This document shows, piece by piece, positions 8,111 through 14,716 of a stretch of 14,716 nt of DNA. Where the stretch lies: positions 1-14,716 of the forward strand of contig JBGRQB010000107.1 in assembly GCA_041725875.1 (NCBI GenBank), read 5' to 3'. Each line of letters starts with the position of its first letter. Position 1 is the first letter of the stretch. Under the pieces are notes generated by a model. The model saw nothing but the letters and a program-made list of their open reading frames with translations, was not told where the DNA came from and searched no databases. The position numbers were made by a program, and so were the translations under genes. Origin of the DNA: JBGRQB01 sp041725875 (GTDB lineage: Bacteria > Bacteroidota > Ignavibacteria > Ignavibacteriales > Melioribacteraceae).

Positions 8111-8626
8111 ATGAGATATCATTTAACTTTACCAAAAGGTCAGATTAAATTAAGAGGCAACGTTTTTGTCGGATCAAACACAGAAGGAGAATGGTCACCT
8201 GTTAATCCTATGAAGTTAGGAGGTTGGAAAAAAGGTGATGAATTAACAGTCACCTGCACATTTAATACTCAGCCCGAAGGACTTCCTCGTTTGCCTGATG
8301 CTAATGAATATTTTGGATTAAGTGTTGCCGCATTGAATAAGCCTACAGATCAGGAAATTCAAAATGAAATTCAAAAAGTAAAATCTTATTCTGCCGGTCA
8401 GGCACTCGACGGAATAACAAATAGTGATAACCCAGCAAATAGTATTTTCTATAAAGCAAAATCGGAAACAGTAAATATCCCGCTTCAGCCATCCACACGC
8501 GGAACAATTCAAAATATAGTTTATGACTGGCATATGGTTTACACAGGAAATGAAGGTTTAGATCCAAATAACATCGAGCTCATTTTTGGTTATGGCGATC
8601 CTATGGATTCGGAAGAAAGAACATAA
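8111..8626 (+). CDS. Hypothetical protein, 171 residues, beta-rich
   Basis: I do not recognise this family. The protein opens MRYHLTLPKGQIKLRGNVFV and alternates hydrophobic and polar residues in a way that suggests mainly beta strands. A mid-region helix covers roughly residues 85-100 (TDQEIQNEIQKVKSY). It contains many Asn, Gly and Pro, no cysteine beyond one in VTCTF, and no signal peptide or membrane helix. Aromatic-rich patches (GEWSPVN, LGGWKKGD, VYDWHMVYTG) could form a ligand-binding face, but that is a guess. GGAG (8101-8104) lies six bases before the ATG at 8111, so I prefer it to the in-frame ATG at 8099. The gene stands alone with a 221-base leader region and is followed by a strong hairpin, suggesting an independent transcript. 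Confidence 0.8.
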   Translation: MRYHLTLPKGQIKLRGNVFVGSNTEGEWSPVNPMKLGGWKKGDELTVTCTFNTQPEGLPRLPDANEYFGLSVAALNKPTDQEIQNEIQKVKSYSAGQALDGITNSDNPANSIFYKAKSETVNIPLQPSTRGTIQNIVYDWHMVYTGNEGLDPNNIELIFGYGDPMDSEERT

Positions 8627-8642
8627 AATATAAGCTGTTGTG

Positions 8643-8668
8643 GTGAGTCTGTGTTTACACAGGCTCAC
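8643..8668 (+). terminator. Hairpin between convergent genes, no T-tract
   Basis: GTGAGTCTGTG (8643-8653) pairs with CACAGGCTCAC (8658-8668) around a TTTA loop: eleven pairs including one T-G wobble. On the minus strand that position becomes a C-A mismatch, so the structure is stronger in the plus-strand transcript, fitting a 3' end for the 171-residue gene. No T-run follows. It lies in the 60-base gap before the convergent coiled-coil gene and may also insulate that gene. Confidence 0.6.
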
Positions 8669-8686
8669 GTATTAAACAATCTAACT

Positions 8687-11600
8687 TTAATCATCTTCAA
8701 TTTTATTTGTAAGTGATTTTTCAAGTATCACAAGTTTTGATACTTTGATCTCAAGCTGTTCATATTTTAATTCGGCATCCTGACAAGCACCATTAATTTT
8801 CTGAAGTTTAGTCATTGAATTATCGATTTCACCTTTCAGTTCTCCAATTCTGGTGTGATATTTAGTAAGCTGTTCAAGTGCAGTTGTTTTCTTGTCCTCA
8901 ATGTTTCTGGTAGCTGTGGAAGTATCTTTTATGACAGTCTTCAACTTGCCTTCAAGGGAATGTTTTTTGAATACAAAATAATCGAGTTCTTTCTTTAATT
9001 TTGTTGTTTCAAAATGAAGTTTAGATTTTTCTTCTCTTAATCCGCCAACGTCTGCACGCAGGGAATTGTATTCTGATTTGTAAAATTCCAGACTCTTATG
9101 AATTGACGCAAGTTCGGTATTGGTAGCTTTGAGATTTCCCTTAGCTTTCACCAGTTCAGAATTTTGCGTGTTTATCTCTTTGTTTAATCTGCTCTGACTC
9201 AACTTTCTGTCAAGAATTTCCTGTCTTAAAGTATTCAGTTCTTTTTTAGTAACTCCAATTTCATCAGAAATAGATTTAACCAGATTTACTTTCAAATCTT
9301 CCAGATTACTGTTTTCAACTTTTGTTGTATCAATCAGATTTTCAGTAGCACGTATATCACTTTTGAGTTTATCTATATTGGTTGAAAGCTCAAGTTCTTC
9401 TTCACCTTTTTTGATGATATCTTTTGTAAGCTCATCTTTAATTAGCTGAAGTTTACTGATTTCTCCCTGCAGCATAGAAACTTTACCTTCAAGCACTTCG
9501 TGATTAGTTTCAAGAGGGGAAATCTTCTCAAGTTTTTTCACATACTGATCAGAAACAACTTCATACTCATTCTCTTTTTCTTCAATGTTTTTAAGAATGT
9601 TTTTCTGGTTAATTATCAGGTTGGAAATATATTTTGTTTTAGTTGCTATATCTTCATTAAGCTGTTCAATTGAGTAGTTTAATTTTTCTATTATTTCTGT
9701 CTTACCTTCAATAGAATTCTTAATACCTTTATACTCATTTGCTTTATACTCAATTTTCTCTTCATACTCTTTTATCTTTTGCTCGTAGGAAGAGATAAAA
9801 TCTAAAATTTTCTGATTCTGTTTTTCAAGTTCGAAAATGTGATTTTCTTTCTCTTTAATAATAGCAAAGAGATTTGCAGCAATTTCTTCCTGCTGAAGAA
9901 TATTCATATTGTTGTTGTCAATATTGGTCTCCAGCTTGATAAGCATGTTTCTGAAGTTTTCAACTTTGCCTTCAAAAGCAGTAATTTCTTTATTCTGATT
10001 ATTGATAACACGAGTCAGTTCATTGATTTCATTTTCTTTCGATTTAATCTCTTTGTTATATCGATCAACAATATCAATTGCATTTGTTTCAGCAAGTTTC
10101 AAATCTTCGAGCTTGAGTTTTATTTTGTCGTACTCGGAATTATTTATATCAATGGAATCAGTCAGATTCTTATTTTTATTTTCAAGGTTGTTTATTATTT
10201 CTTTGTTACGATTAATATCAGTCATTAACCGTAATGCTTTTGTATTCAGGTTAGAAACTTTTTCTTCCGATTGTTCAACCTGTTGTTTATAGTTAGTGAT
10301 GTCAAAAAGAAGATCTTCTTTTTTTGTATATAACTCTTCAAGATTATTTTTTTCAGAATCGATAACTTCCAGCAAACGTCTTTTCTCTGCTACAAGCACC
10401 TGAAGATTATCTTCTGTCCTGGTATACTCAACCTCACACTCTTTTGCTTTAACCGTAAGTGTTTCAATGTTATTTTCAAGATTCTGAATTTTGAAGTTTT
10501 GATATTTTATATTTTCCTGTACAGATTTTTTTCTGTTCTCAAGCTCTTCGGCAGTCTCTTCCAGGTTTTTTATAACATTGGTATATTCTTCTGTTTCTCT
10601 TTTTATAGAAGCTTGTTTCTCTTCAAGTGTAATTAATTTTTTCTTAGATTCTTCAATTGTGAAAGCCAGATTTTCTTTCTCTTTGTAAAGAGTATTCAGT
10701 TCCTCTCTGGCTGTATTCATAATCTCTTCACTGTTGGTATTAAAGTTTATGAGATCATTTTTCTGTTTGGTTAACTCTTCAATCGTTTTTTTCGATTTAT
10801 CAATCGTTTCTTTCAGATCGGAATTTTCATGTTTAAGAAGATTATTTGTATCCTTAATTGTGCTGAGTTCAAGATTATGCTCTGAACACAATTTTTTCAA
10901 ATCAGCTTCTTCTTTTAACAGGTTATCCAGAATCTCTTTATGCTTCTCCTGATCCTGAACAAGCTGTGAAAATTCAGTCTTTACAGTTTTGATTCTGGAA
11001 TCAATTTCATCTGCGGATAAAACACCTTCAATTTTTTTCTTTTCAATTTCCTTTACTGCTTCTTCACCAGTTTCAATATCTGCTTTAAGTTTTTCAACAG
11101 TATGAACAAGCTTTGCTTCTTCACTTTTTAAAATACTGAGAGATTTATCCAAATTGTTTTTTTCAATCTGGTAAGCTGATAAATCTTTCTGCACATCTTT
11201 CTTAGTATTTTTGCTGAGATTTATTTCATCCTTTAAGACTTCAATTTCATTTTTCAGTGACTCATACTTATCCTGAGTTTTATGAAGTTTTTTGTCACTT
11301 GTAGAAATTTCAGATTTTACTGTGGCTAATGTTTTATCCTGTTGCTTTAACTCACGCTCGGTTGTATTTTTTTTCTGAGTAAGATCCCTTATTTGTCGGT
11401 CAAGATTGTTTCTGTCATTTCCAAGATCTATAAGAGTAATTTCATCAGATGAAATATTTTTTTCGAGCTCAAGTTTTTTATTTTCCAGATTGGCAAGAAC
11501 CAGCTTTACTTCGTTTACAGAACCTGATTTGGATTTTACTTCTTCAACTAGATTCTCTATAATATTTTGCTGGCTTTCTTTCTCTTTTTTGCTGGATTCA

Positions 11601-11881
11601 ATTTCACGTTTATCTGCGGTGATAATGTTTTCAAGGTTCTCTTTTATAATTTTTAATTCCTGAACCTCTTTTTTTAATTTATCTTTTTCAAGGGCAATCA
11701 GACTCTTTTTAAGTTCGCGTTCCTCTTTTTCAAGTCGTTCAACTTCTTTTCTGGATGAGTCCAGTTTAGACTCGAACTTCTCAAGATCCTGATGTTTTTC
11801 AATTATGTTATGAAGTTTATGTTTTAGTTCGTTATTTTCAGATATAAGTTTTTCAACTTCTTTACTGGGTCTGGATGTCAT
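8687..11881 (-). CDS. Giant coiled-coil protein without an enzymatic head (1064 residues)
   Basis: Nearly the whole chain is Lys/Glu/Leu/Asn-rich with heptad-like hydrophobic spacing, so a long coiled coil or set of coiled coils is expected. There are only two prolines (P5 and P789), no tryptophan and three cysteines (one at residue 332). I see no Walker A or Walker B, no signature motif, no signal peptide and no membrane segment. It is therefore not an SMC, RecN or SbcC ATPase, though its middle resembles the arms of those proteins. Such proteins can form cytoskeletal filaments, spacers or scaffolds; the function here is unknown. The ATG follows GGGAG with an eight-base spacing (CTAACGGGAG upstream). 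The gene is monocistronic, runs opposite to its neighbours and has its own upstream spacer. P789 could mark a kink between an N-terminal rod of about 785 residues and a 275-residue rod. Confidence 0.9.
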   Translation of the reverse strand: MTSRPSKEVEKLISENNELKHKLHNIIEKHQDLEKFESKLDSSRKEVERLEKEERELKKSLIALEKDKLKKEVQELKIIKENLENIITADKREIESSKKEKESQQNIIENLVEEVKSKSGSVNEVKLVLANLENKKLELEKNISSDEITLIDLGNDRNNLDRQIRDLTQKKNTTERELKQQDKTLATVKSEISTSDKKLHKTQDKYESLKNEIEVLKDEINLSKNTKKDVQKDLSAYQIEKNNLDKSLSILKSEEAKLVHTVEKLKADIETGEEAVKEIEKKKIEGVLSADEIDSRIKTVKTEFSQLVQDQEKHKEILDNLLKEEADLKKLCSEHNLELSTIKDTNNLLKHENSDLKETIDKSKKTIEELTKQKNDLINFNTNSEEIMNTAREELNTLYKEKENLAFTIEESKKKLITLEEKQASIKRETEEYTNVIKNLEETAEELENRKKSVQENIKYQNFKIQNLENNIETLTVKAKECEVEYTRTEDNLQVLVAEKRRLLEVIDSEKNNLEELYTKKEDLLFDITNYKQQVEQSEEKVSNLNTKALRLMTDINRNKEIINNLENKNKNLTDSIDINNSEYDKIKLKLEDLKLAETNAIDIVDRYNKEIKSKENEINELTRVINNQNKEITAFEGKVENFRNMLIKLETNIDNNNMNILQQEEIAANLFAIIKEKENHIFELEKQNQKILDFISSYEQKIKEYEEKIEYKANEYKGIKNSIEGKTEIIEKLNYSIEQLNEDIATKTKYISNLIINQKNILKNIEEKENEYEVVSDQYVKKLEKISPLETNHEVLEGKVSMLQGEISKLQLIKDELTKDIIKKGEEELELSTNIDKLKSDIRATENLIDTTKVENSNLEDLKVNLVKSISDEIGVTKKELNTLRQEILDRKLSQSRLNKEINTQNSELVKAKGNLKATNTELASIHKSLEFYKSEYNSLRADVGGLREEKSKLHFETTKLKKELDYFVFKKHSLEGKLKTVIKDTSTATRNIEDKKTTALEQLTKYHTRIGELKGEIDNSMTKLQKINGACQDAELKYEQLEIKVSKLVILEKSLTNKIEDD

Positions 11882-12045
11882 TCAGTAAACTCCCGTTAGA
11901 AAAATTCGATAAATTATTATCGCCAAACACAAAATTATATTAATATAAGAGAATAATAAAGTGGTTAATTGTTTATTTGTCAGAAAAATAAAAAATAATT
12001 ACTTTGTGAACTCAAATCAAGAATAAATATCAAATCGGAAATAGT
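11882..12045. promoter_or_regulatory. Divergent spacer between the coiled-coil gene and xth
   Basis: This 164-base AT-rich spacer must serve the leftward coiled-coil gene and rightward xth. On the minus strand TAATTTTG (positions 11937 to 11930) matches TAnnTTTG exactly and would give a leader of about 45 bases, but I see no TTG at the expected -33 distance. No exact match is found for xth on the plus strand. Chance matches are likely at this base composition. Confidence 0.28.
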
Positions 12046-12855
12046 ATGAAAATTATTTCGTTTAATGTAAATGGTATCAGATCGCGTTTGCATCAGGTTG
12101 AAGAGGTAATTAACAAGCATCAGCCGGATGTAATTGGCGTTCAGGAGATAAAAGTACAGGATCCTGATTTTCCTGTAGAAAAAATTACCGAAATGGGTTA
12201 TCACGCCGAGTTTTTCGGACAAAAAACTCATTACGGAGTTGCATTGCTTTCAAAAGAGAAGCCTGTAAAAATCCAGAAAGGGTTTCCGGGTGATGATGAA
12301 GATGCACAAAAAAGAATGATTTGCGGTGAATATAATATTTCCGGAAAAACTGTTACGGTAATTAACGGCTATTTCCCGCAGGGAGAAAGCAGAAAGCACG
12401 AAACAAAGTTTCCGGCAAAAGAGAAATATTATCAGGATATAATAAAATTCAGCAAACAGCTTATTGATGAGGGAAAAGACGTTCTTGTTATTGGTGATAT
12501 GAATATCTCTCCGACTGATCTTGACATAGGTATTGGCGAAGATAACGCAAAACGCTGGCTTAAAACAGGTAAATGCTCATTTTTACCGGAAGAGAGAGAA
12601 TGGCTTAACGAACTTCTTGCCGCAGGACTCAGTGATACTTACAGAGTTAAAAACCCTGAAAAAGATGATCTTTTCAGCTGGTTCGATTACAGAAGTTTTG
12701 GTTTTCAGAAAGATCCCAAAAGGGGATTAAGAATCGATTTGATCCTTGCTTCTGAAAAGTTAATGGAAAAATGTACTGATACGGGAATTGATTACGAGGT
12801 AAGAGCAATGGAAAAACCATCGGATCATTGTCCTATCTGGGCTGAATTTAAGTAA
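12046..12855 (+). CDS. xth: Exodeoxyribonuclease III / AP endonuclease
   Basis: At 269 residues the protein is nearly the length of E. coli XthA (268) and closely similar throughout. Active-site residues of the EEP fold are all present: N7 (SFNVNG), E34 (VQEIK), Y109 (NGYFPQGES), D151 and N153 (GDMNISPTD), D231 (LRIDL), and D260 with H261 (KPSDHCP). XthA-type enzymes cut 5' to abasic sites and remove 3' blocking groups in base-excision repair, and act as 3'-5' exonucleases on duplex DNA, in the cytosol with Mg2+. A weak CGGA precedes the ATG. The following apbE starts 14 bases after the stop, with its ribosome binding site in the gap, so xth and apbE are probably cotranscribed, without an obvious functional link. 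Confidence 0.96.
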   Translation: MKIISFNVNGIRSRLHQVEEVINKHQPDVIGVQEIKVQDPDFPVEKITEMGYHAEFFGQKTHYGVALLSKEKPVKIQKGFPGDDEDAQKRMICGEYNISGKTVTVINGYFPQGESRKHETKFPAKEKYYQDIIKFSKQLIDEGKDVLVIGDMNISPTDLDIGIGEDNAKRWLKTGKCSFLPEEREWLNELLAAGLSDTYRVKNPEKDDLFSWFDYRSFGFQKDPKRGLRIDLILASEKLMEKCTDTGIDYEVRAMEKPSDHCPIWAEFK

Positions 12856-12869
12856 ATTTCGGAGAAAAT

Positions 12870-13892
12870 GTGAAATTCTATAATGTGTTTATTTTGTCAT
12901 TTTTGCTTTTAACCGGCTGCGGAAAGAGTAAAAATGAAGTTTATAAAATTAACGGCTTTACAATGGGCACAACTTATTCCATCACAGTTGTGAAAAACAG
13001 TAAAAAAGAACATTCATTTGATCTGCTTAAAACTAAAATTGACAGTGTACTTGCAGAAGTTAACAATAAAATGTCAACCTACCAGAAGGATTCCGAATTA
13101 TCTCTGTTTAATGAATCTTCTTCAACAGATTGGTATCTTATGTCTGATGATCTTTTTAATGTTGTAAAAACTGCCAGAAAAATAAGTGAAGAAACCAGCA
13201 GTGCTTATGATATTTCTGTGGGACCGATTGTAAACCTCTGGGGATTCGGACCAGAAGCCAGACCAATAAAAAGGCCTACTGAAAAAGAGATTTTAGAAAG
13301 AAGAGATTATGTTGGTCTGAGTAAATACCAGCTTGATGATAACTCTTTAAAAATCAAAAAAGCGCATAAAGATTTGTATATTGATTTATCCTCAATTGCA
13401 AAAGGCTTTGGCGTTGATGAGGTTGGCAGACTCTTATCATCTCTTTCATACACCGATTATATGGTGGAAGTTGGGGGAGAGGTTTTTGTAAAAGGGAAGA
13501 ATCAATCAGGTACAAAATGGAATATTGGAATTTCTGTTCCCGACGGATCAAACGAAATTCAGCGTATTGTGTCAATTTCAGGTAATGCACTGGCAACTTC
13601 CGGCGATTACAGAAACTATTTTGAAGAAAATGGTGTAAGATATTCACATACAATTGATGCCCGAACCGGAAAACCAATTACTCATAAGCTTGTTTCCGTA
13701 TCTGTGATAAGTGATGATTGTATGAATGCCGACGGATGGGCAACTGCTCTTAATGTAATTGGGGCTGAAGAAGGCAGAAAAATTGCCGAAAATAATAATA
13801 TGGCGGTTTTATTTATTGTAAAAGAAGGAAATCTCTTTAAGGAAATAATGACCGACGAGTTTAAAAAATATTTAGCAGGAAGGAATAAATAA
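12870..13892 (+). CDS. apbE: FAD:protein FMN transferase, lipoprotein (ApbE family)
   Basis: This 340-residue protein starts at GTG, chosen because GGAG (12861-12864) lies five bases upstream and the nearby ATG is followed at once by TGA. A lipoprotein signal (hydrophobic 7-16) ends in lipobox LTGC with C17, so the mature enzyme is membrane-tethered outside the cytoplasm. ApbE motifs follow: FTMGTTYSITV (30-40), MSTYQKDSELSLFN, GPIVNLWGFGP (118-128), YIDLSSIAKGFGVD, VEVGGEVFVKG, HTIDARTGKP (260-269) and MNADGWATAL (285-294), where D288 and T292 fit the metal-binding residues of the family. The enzyme transfers FMN from FAD to Thr or Ser of target proteins, notably NqrB, NqrC and RnfG. A small membrane protein gene follows with a TAATG overlap, which suggests maturation of an Nqr- or Rnf-type complex encoded elsewhere. 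Confidence 0.95.
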   Translation: MKFYNVFILSFLLLTGCGKSKNEVYKINGFTMGTTYSITVVKNSKKEHSFDLLKTKIDSVLAEVNNKMSTYQKDSELSLFNESSSTDWYLMSDDLFNVVKTARKISEETSSAYDISVGPIVNLWGFGPEARPIKRPTEKEILERRDYVGLSKYQLDDNSLKIKKAHKDLYIDLSSIAKGFGVDEVGRLLSSLSYTDYMVEVGGEVFVKGKNQSGTKWNIGISVPDGSNEIQRIVSISGNALATSGDYRNYFEENGVRYSHTIDARTGKPITHKLVSVSVISDDCMNADGWATALNVIGAEEGRKIAENNNMAVLFIVKEGNLFKEIMTDEFKKYLAGRNK

Positions 13893-14071
13893 TGGAAACA
13901 GTATTAACTGCAGTTGTATTTTTTATAATTGCAATAGTTTTTATGGGACTTGCACTTACATTTGCAAAGTATAAAAAAGGAAAATCTGCCTGTTGTCACG
14001 GTGCAGAACACGATTCACACGGCGGCGGTTGCTGCGGTGCACACGTAGAAAATAAATCTTGTGAACATTAA
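13892..14071 (+). CDS. Small membrane-anchored Cys/His-rich protein, NqrM-like
   Basis: This 59-residue protein has one N-terminal transmembrane helix (about residues 5-24, ending in ALTFAKYKKGK). The tail of about 29 residues is rich in metal ligands: C34, C35, C47, C48 and C57, plus H36, H40, H43, H51 and H59, with a Gly-rich turn (GGGCCG). The ATG overlaps the apbE stop (TAATG), so translation is coupled; AGCAGGAAGGA just upstream, inside apbE, can serve as ribosome binding site. NqrM (DUF539) is a small one-helix protein with four cysteines, encoded next to apbE and needed for iron delivery or assembly of the NqrD/NqrE centre in Na+-NQR. Position, size, membrane anchor and cysteines fit, but the His-rich tail differs from the NqrM pattern I know. 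A general metal-binding or metal-delivery protein is the alternative. Confidence 0.72.
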   Translation: METVLTAVVFFIIAIVFMGLALTFAKYKKGKSACCHGAEHDSHGGGCCGAHVENKSCEH

Positions 14072-14097
14072 AAGCTGCATTTATTGCAGCTTTTTTT
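14070..14097 (+). terminator. Strong intrinsic terminator after apbE and its partner
   Basis: AAAAGCTGCA (14070-14079) pairs perfectly over ten bases with TGCAGCTTTT (14085-14094) around a TTTAT loop and runs into seven T residues (14091-14097). It overlaps the stop codon of the small Cys/His protein. Read on the minus strand, the same stem is followed by four T residues and could also end the convergent DUF4440-like fragment. Confidence 0.93.
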
Positions 14098-14224
14098 ATT
14101 GAGTAAGATTTCCCATATCCACTTTTACTTTCCAGTTGCCGTCTTCATCTTTTCGCCAGATATTCAGATATTTCCCTTTGGTGATTATTTTCTTGCCTCT
14201 CGACCCTTCATCTTCGACTTCGCA
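14096..14224 (-). pseudogene. C-terminal fragment of a DUF4440-like (NTF2-fold) protein
   Basis: Reading the minus strand, 42 codons are open down to a TAA at 14098-14096. The translation contains KGKYLNIWRKDEDGNW followed by KVKVDMGNLTQ, which fits the last strands of DUF4440/SnoaL-like proteins, where GKY, the W-K pattern and a final hydrophobic strand ending near DMGN are typical. Going toward the N-terminus, similarity fades within CEVEDEGSRGKK, and an in-frame TAA occurs at 14227-14225. About 70-100 upstream residues, the start codon and the rest of the domain are missing. It is either a truncated gene or a gene cut by a sequence join. Members of this family have diverse or unknown roles. 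The family call rests on a short stretch. Confidence 0.5.
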
Positions 14225-14227
14225 TTA

Positions 14228-14716
14228 ATATTTTGACAAGAAATTAGATTTCAATCACTGACTGTGATCACGGGCAATACGAGGGGAATTTTTGTCGAAC
14301 GACTCGGACCATGGTAGTATTCCAATACTATTTTAATGATACTTTCATTGTAAAATTCTTTCTCTTTTGCAGACAAGTCCAGATTTCTTCTATACTTCAG
14401 TAAAAACTGAGTTCAAACTGGAGAGCTTGTTCGATTTGCTACAATTTACAGATGCGTTGGACAAACTAGAAGGATAGTCGGATTTTTCTGTTAGCCTGCT
14501 TTTGTCTTGAACAGACAATCGAAGGCACAACCAACATCACTTCTTTGTGAGGCAGCACTCATTGTGGATTAATAAACCGCTGGCGCTCACAAATGGCAGT
14601 GTCCCACACTTGCCAGAAGGGTCCAAACGCTGTGCAAACAGCTCTGCCTCCTCCACAGGCTTTTCCAAGGCCGATTGAGCGCGGATTCTAATAGAGAGTC
14701 GCGAGTGGGAGGACTG
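14228..14716. other. Terminal 490 bases with no convincing gene; composition shifts
   Basis: No open frame of useful length with a start and ribosome binding site is visible on either strand. GC content rises: 77 of the last 136 bases (14581-14716) are G or C, against clearly AT-rich sequence in the rest of the window. On the minus strand a 59-codon open stretch enters from the right edge and stops at 14539-14537, with residues such as EKPVEEAELFAQRLDPSG. I do not recognise it and it could be chance or a foreign exon. A perfect inverted repeat, TAGTATT (14315-14321) with AATACTA (14324-14330), has a two-base centre. The segment looks unlike the neighbouring genes and may be foreign or a joining artefact. 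Confidence 0.4.

Noticed and set aside
9839..11663. Several plus-strand open frames across the coiled-coil gene
   Set aside because: They are antisense to Lys/Glu-rich codons, which gives Phe/Ser/Leu-rich translations; none has a credible start or domain.
8687..11881. Interpretation of the coiled-coil protein as an SMC, SbcC or RecN ATPase
   Set aside because: No P-loop (GxxGxGK[ST]), Walker B or signature motif is present at either end, and no hinge-like Gly-rich domain is visible in the middle.
14339..14385. Pyrimidine tract followed by GCAG, resembling a eukaryotic splice acceptor
   Set aside because: A single short match is expected by chance; I keep only the broader observation that this end segment looks foreign.
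1..14716. CRISPR array, tRNA, rRNA, insertion sequence or prophage genes
   Set aside because: I saw no regularly spaced direct repeats, no cloverleaf or rRNA-like conserved segments, and no transposase, integrase or phage structural motif.

Overview
The window is AT-rich bacterial DNA, densely coded with ATG starts and clear GGAG-type ribosome binding sites. Gene content, the strong preference for AGA arginine codons and a TAnnTTTG-type promoter motif suggest a Bacteroidota/Chlorobiota-group organism, perhaps an Ignavibacteria-like lineage. That placement is inference from style and context, not from a marker gene.

Layout. (1) Positions 1-2108, minus strand: a compact overlapping operon read as plsY (acyl-phosphate:glycerol-3-phosphate acyltransferase) > htrA/degQ-type periplasmic serine protease > purB (adenylosuccinate lyase, cut by the window edge). 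(2) 2109-2327: a divergent intergenic region with a candidate promoter for glgP. (3) 2328-4898, plus: an alpha-glucan phosphorylase of the GlgP/DUF3417 type, closed by a strong intrinsic terminator. (4) 4981-8626, plus: an unrecognised 286-residue protein, a DegT/DnrJ/EryC1/StrS-type sugar aminotransferase, a SAM-dependent methyltransferase with an N-terminal Cys4 zinc ribbon, and an unrecognised 171-residue protein. Hairpins without T-tracts follow the aminotransferase and the 171-residue gene. (5) 8687-11881, minus: a 1064-residue protein that looks like coiled coil from end to end, with only two prolines and no ATPase motif. (6) 12046-14071, plus: xth (exonuclease III) > apbE (lipoprotein FAD:protein FMN transferase) > a 59-residue membrane-anchored Cys/His-rich protein coupled to apbE by a TAATG overlap, then a strong terminator. 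(7) 14096-14716: the C-terminal 42 residues of a DUF4440-like (NTF2-fold) protein on the minus strand, whose reading frame stops abruptly near 14225. About 490 bases follow with no convincing gene and a rising GC content, which looks like a broken or chimeric end.

The genes do not form one pathway. The best functional couplings are the plsY-htrA-purB operon (envelope lipid synthesis, envelope proteolysis and purine synthesis, joined by overlaps) and apbE with its small partner. By position and architecture the small protein resembles the NqrM maturation factor that accompanies ApbE in Na+-NQR systems. The most notable novel items are this small protein, the giant headless coiled-coil protein, and the abrupt discontinuity near 14225.
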